In this document: positions 60,495 to 64,000 of the stretch, piece after piece
Layout: every line of letters starts with the position of its first letter
Numbering within the stretch: position 1 is the first letter of the stretch
NCBI GenBank assembly: GCA_029721515.1
Contig: CM056559.1
Span: forward strand, 22,134,065-22,198,064
DNA from: Synanceia verrucosa
Lineage: Eukaryota; Chordata; Actinopteri; Perciformes; Synanceiidae
Direction of reading: 5' to 3'
DNA length: 64,000 nt
Made by a program: the position numbers and the translations under genes
Notes under the pieces: generated by a model
Told to the model about the DNA's origin: nothing
What the model saw: only the letters and a program-made list of their open reading frames with translations
Database searches by the model: none

Positions 60495-61828
60495 CTAGAA
60501 ATTATAGTCAAATGCGGACAAGAATGAAGCTGTCTAAGCAAGAAAGACGACAAGAAAGGTAGGACAAAATCTAGGCCGCATTTTAAAAAAAGACAAAAAA
60601 GAAAACTCCCACAACACAAGTGTTCTTGTATGCTCTCATATAGTTGAACTTGATTCACATTAAAATTTGTCTTACTAAAAGCAAAAAGTCAATTGCATGG
60701 AGAGATGAAAATGAAGGGTCAGAGGAGGATGATGGACATCTCAGTTATCGTAGGTGCACAATGTACATGCCTCCAGGGACTGTCAGCGTGTAGTTAACTC
60801 CTGTCAGAGAAACATGGACAGAACATGGCTACCTGGGTGTGCAGCTGGGCTACTGTTTGCAGTCGCACGGGCAAATAAATCCTTTCAATTTAATACAGTA
60901 ACTTCTGTGGAGCCGGGAAGCAAGTGATCATTAGAGATTAGAAATGCATGTTTCAGCACTCAAGCACAGGCTTCAACATTCATTAAAGAAGGTTTAAAAA
61001 GGGTGTGTTCACCCAAATGAACATCTTATTTACCCTCAGTGGCACATGTGGTTATACAGACAGTTTCAGTACGATGGGCAAAGGTTTTGAGTGTTGAAGT
61101 TAACAAAATCTTGTTTAGGCTCCACAAAGAACTGAAAGTTATATATGACAATGTATTGATGTATTGGGCCTAACTCCAGTCATTATCACTGTTAACTCTT
61201 TGAGTGCCAGCCGTTTTTAAAACAGAAAGTGCCTTGTGTCAGCGTTTTTTGGCCATTTTGAGTCATATTTCAAGACCCACAGAATATTTTGTACTATGAC
61301 TCTGAAAACATTGAACAGCTAAAATGAAAGAAGAGACTCTCTATTTCATCATAAAAAATGTTTGTTTTTACCTTGTTCCATTCTTGTTTTATCAGCGGTA
61401 GAGTAGAGGACACTTTCACCAAAAAATGTCACTTTTTGTCCAGAATCCATCTGTTTCGCTCTCTAATCTTGACCATCTCCACTTCCTGCTTTGATCTCCG
61501 TGGCGTATACCGTCTCTTTATCTCCCAACTACCTCTCCCAGAAGCCCCAATACACGAATGGCACTCAAGTGTCGGATTTTAAATGACGTTGAAATGTGTC
61601 AATGGCACTCAAAGAGTTAAAGGACACAATTGTGGAGACTGACCCTTTAATCCTTCTTGTAGCAACACACTCTCGCTCTCTACTTTCCAATTCATCCCCT
61701 TTCAGACTTCAAAGAAAAGCATACACTGAAAAAACAAAACGCGGAAGAACAGATTGGCTGGAATGTATATTTTGAGAGAGGAAATAAACAGTAAGGCCCA
61801 CACAAACAAATATGTGTTTTGCCCTTAC
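60495..61828 (-). other. tyw1: tyw1 intron
   Basis: 1.3-kb intron containing a complete TTAA-ended MITE (61192-61620) and otherwise unremarkable sequence. Confidence 0.9.
61192..61620 (-). mobile_element. TTAA-ended MITE (piggyBac-like), copy 6, intact ends
   Basis: The plus strand starts TTAACTCTTTGAGTGCCAGC and ends AATGGCACTCAAAGAGTTAA: an 18-bp perfect inverted end with TTAA at both borders (61192-61195, 61617-61620). Minus orientation relative to copies 2 and 5. 429 bp, the cleanest copy and the best guide to the family consensus; it lacks microsatellite expansion. It sits within a tyw1 intron. Confidence 0.9.
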
Positions 61829-62006
61829 CTTATTTCCTGTGGGAACTGTGCATTGGTCACCAAGAAGCTGGAGATGCGTTGTGTGTGGAGGAGGCGGATG
61901 AAGGTGTTGATTTCGGGGTACATGATTGGCTCACCAACCAGGGAGAGGGCGCAGTGCTTGGCTGCCAGACCCTCCTCGTACCGCTCGGGCTTCACGCCAG
62001 GGACAC
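61829..62006 (-). CDS. tyw1: tyw1 coding exon (first visible)
   Basis: 178 bp: two bases complete a Gly codon, then 58 codons, then AG of an Arg codon completed by the next exon; acceptor CACCCTCCAG, donor ATAAG|GTAAGG. Encodes VPGVKPERYEEGLAAKHCAL, SLVGEPIMYPEINTFIRLLH and TQRISSFLVTNAQFPQEI. The SLVGEPIMYP block is the conserved SAM-contacting GEP motif of radical-SAM enzymes. The catalytic Cys-x3-Cys-x2-Cys motif lies in an earlier exon outside the window. Confidence 0.98.
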
Positions 62007-64000
62007 CTGGAGGGTGAGAGAGGCCAGTGGCTCAATACACAATGGCAGGTGTCCCTCAACAGTTTAACAGTTTTAAAGTAATAACTTCAAACAGCATAAG
62101 GTCAGGCTTTGAAGTAAGGTCAAACTGAGTAATTGCATATAACCAAAGAGGCAAAATAGAGAGACATGTGGTGCTGATGACAAATGAGCAGAGGGGAGGT
62201 TTGGGCTTCGGGCATGAAGCCCAGTCTCTCTTCCCTTCTTTCCACTGGGTGGTCTTGGACCTGATGATCAGTGGATCTACCGGCACAGACAACAGGGCGC
62301 TGTAAAAATATGCTCAGCATAAGTTCCTGAGTATTGGGGATGAATGTTATAAAGTTTAATGGACTATTACTATTAAAAGTTTAAGGACCCCATTTAAACG
62401 ATCTACGGCGTGTGGTCTGAAGTGCATTGTCCAAGTGCATTTAGGGCATGTTCAAAGTCTCTTTTTGCTGGATAAATGCTGTATAATCTGGATGCAGGTA
62501 TTTTTGTGCATTTTGCATTTGACAAACTATGTATTTTGAAACACTAAATCTTTTTCTGGCATGCATAATACTATGGTTGTATAAATATTAGGACGCACTC
62601 TGGGGTTTCGTTGATTAATGACACAACCACTTCCTGTTGCTTCTAGATAGCAACACGGCAACAAAGTGTCTGACCACACCTCACTTTGAATTCATTTACA
62701 CAACGGGGGTGCAGGGTGAGAAAACTGTGTCGGTCTGAAAACCAGCAATGACAGTAGCACTGCACCAGGTCTAACATAGGTCAGTAACGTTACTCATAAG
62801 AATTAAAAAAGGAAAACTATTTATGCATAGCTGCAGTTGAATAGACATCTGTGACACATTAATCAATTATGTGCTGTAGCCACAAGGCAATGGAAATAAT
62901 TGTCCACATTTGGATGACAACCATAGTCCATCAAACTTATAAATTACAAAAATTAAGTACAATCAGAATTAGATAAATGCGCACATCCACCTGGGACATG
63001 AAAAACACCTAAAGAGTTTTTATTTGAAACAATTATGTGTGATTATTATGATTTGATCAAGTCAGCTTTTGGGGTTTGGAGGGGGTCGAGGGGTTAAGTA
63101 ACAGGAGCTCATGTATGCCTGCTCTCTGTAGACAATATGAAGTATTAAATACTGTATGATATGGCAAGATGGAGGGGAATAAACAAGTAGAAAATAAGCT
63201 TGAGGCAAAAACACTTCATATGCTGTCATGGGGATTTGGCGTGATATTGCTGCAGATGCCATGTAATTCAAGAGTACATTCAGTGAATCTTATATAAATA
63301 AATCTTTGGACTGTTTCTTGCACGTTTTATAACAGCGTCTTTGAATTATTGTTAAGTTTGCAGCATATCGTACAGTTGAACCACAGAAAGCAACTGTTAC
63401 CGTGCTACGCTACGCAACAGCTGCAAAGACGAGGAGCAATCCCACCAAACTCTGACCATGACAACCAGTTGCGAGGATGATGTGCGGGTGTTAAGTGTGT
63501 GAAACCTATCTTATGGTATTAGTGACGTGAAATCACATTACATTCTCACATTAATTCCCTCTCTTGAGGCCACTTCTTTCTGAAATGGATCACTCAGATA
63601 AAAATGAAGTCTATCTGCAAAGACGTGACTCTATTAGTAGTTGTGTTACTGAACTAGAAGCTGAAAAATTTTAAATTAAAGGGAAGACAACTATTATCAA
63701 AGACCTTCAAAGTCCTCTGGATGTGACCTGCATTATCTTCTGGCGTAACAAGACTCACAGATGATGGTGAAGACATCATTATTCTCTGACTTCTGCTCCT
63801 TGTTTAGTTTGTTTCTAATGTGTGAGTTAGGAGACACTTCCTGGTGGTATTGTTTGGCGTCCACTCAAGGCATTCACTTGGTAAAATTAAACACGGGTGC
63901 TTGCATGGAAGGCCGCAGCGTATAAGTGCAGTATGCATGACTGCACTGACTCATTTTAAAAATTAATAGTGCTGTGCTGTTGCAGCCAGGACAATCACAG
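62007..64000 (-). other. tyw1: tyw1 intron (partial)
   Basis: Upstream of the first visible tyw1 exon. The expected preceding exon, which ends one base into a Gly codon after a KQFKG-like sequence, was searched for by eye and not found, so it should lie beyond 64000. No repeat or other feature was recognised. Confidence 0.7.

Noticed and set aside
61754..62067. Two overlapping plus-strand open frames
   Set aside because: Antisense shadows of the tyw1 exon 61829-62006.
62056..62292. Minus-strand frame upstream of the first visible tyw1 exon as a further exon
   Set aside because: Translation does not resemble TYW1, and it has no suitable donor one base into a Gly codon.

Overview
This is a piece of a vertebrate genome, most likely a ray-finned (teleost) fish. 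Coding sequence is confined to short exons with GT-AG borders, the two genes are vertebrate genes, and the rest is AT-rich non-coding DNA full of short DNA transposons (MITEs), SINE and LINE scraps and dinucleotide microsatellites of the kind common in fish. There is no operon structure, CRISPR array or other prokaryotic feature. The teleost call is an inference from repeat style and intron size.

Two genes lie head to tail, both on the minus strand. (1) caln1 (calneuron 1, a neuronal EF-hand calcium sensor): three exons are visible, at 20567-20748 (N-terminal extension or 5' exon), 12416-12537 (canonical start Met at 12530) and 4483-4626 (EF-hand 1). The later exons (EF-hand 2, C-terminal membrane anchor) lie beyond position 1. 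(2) tyw1 (radical-SAM 4-demethylwyosine synthase, wybutosine pathway): the last five coding exons are at 61829-62006, 60359-60494, 55565-55675, 44382-44549 and 36956-37177 (stop at 36956-36958). Together they encode about 271 contiguous residues in consistent phase. Earlier exons, with the flavodoxin-like domain and the Fe-S cysteine motif, lie beyond position 64000. The proteins are not known to work together; the adjacency is chromosomal. Both genes map to 7q11 in human, so the pairing may reflect old linkage.

Layout: 1-4482 caln1 intron with a tangle of repeats and palindromes; 4627-12415 and 12538-20566 caln1 introns with several MITEs; about 20.9-22.6 kb a CpG-rich probable caln1 promoter zone; 22.6-35.8 kb intergenic, with a LINE fragment, MITEs, a broken THAP-domain fragment and a Tc1 relic; 35.85-36.95 kb probable tyw1 3' UTR; 37.2-62 kb tyw1 exons and introns; 62-64 kb tyw1 intron.

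The most notable non-genic signal is a dispersed 430-530 bp element with matching 18-bp inverted ends that begin with TTAA (piggyBac-like target site). Six copies occur here: full-length, internally deleted, split by a nested MITE, and one carrying a 60-bp TA microsatellite at a fixed internal site. A second family (ends TAGGGGTGGG, about 8-bp imperfect target duplications, hAT-like) has four copies. Several non-repetitive, motif-dense blocks in introns and the intergenic region look like conserved regulatory elements, but this cannot be shown without alignments.
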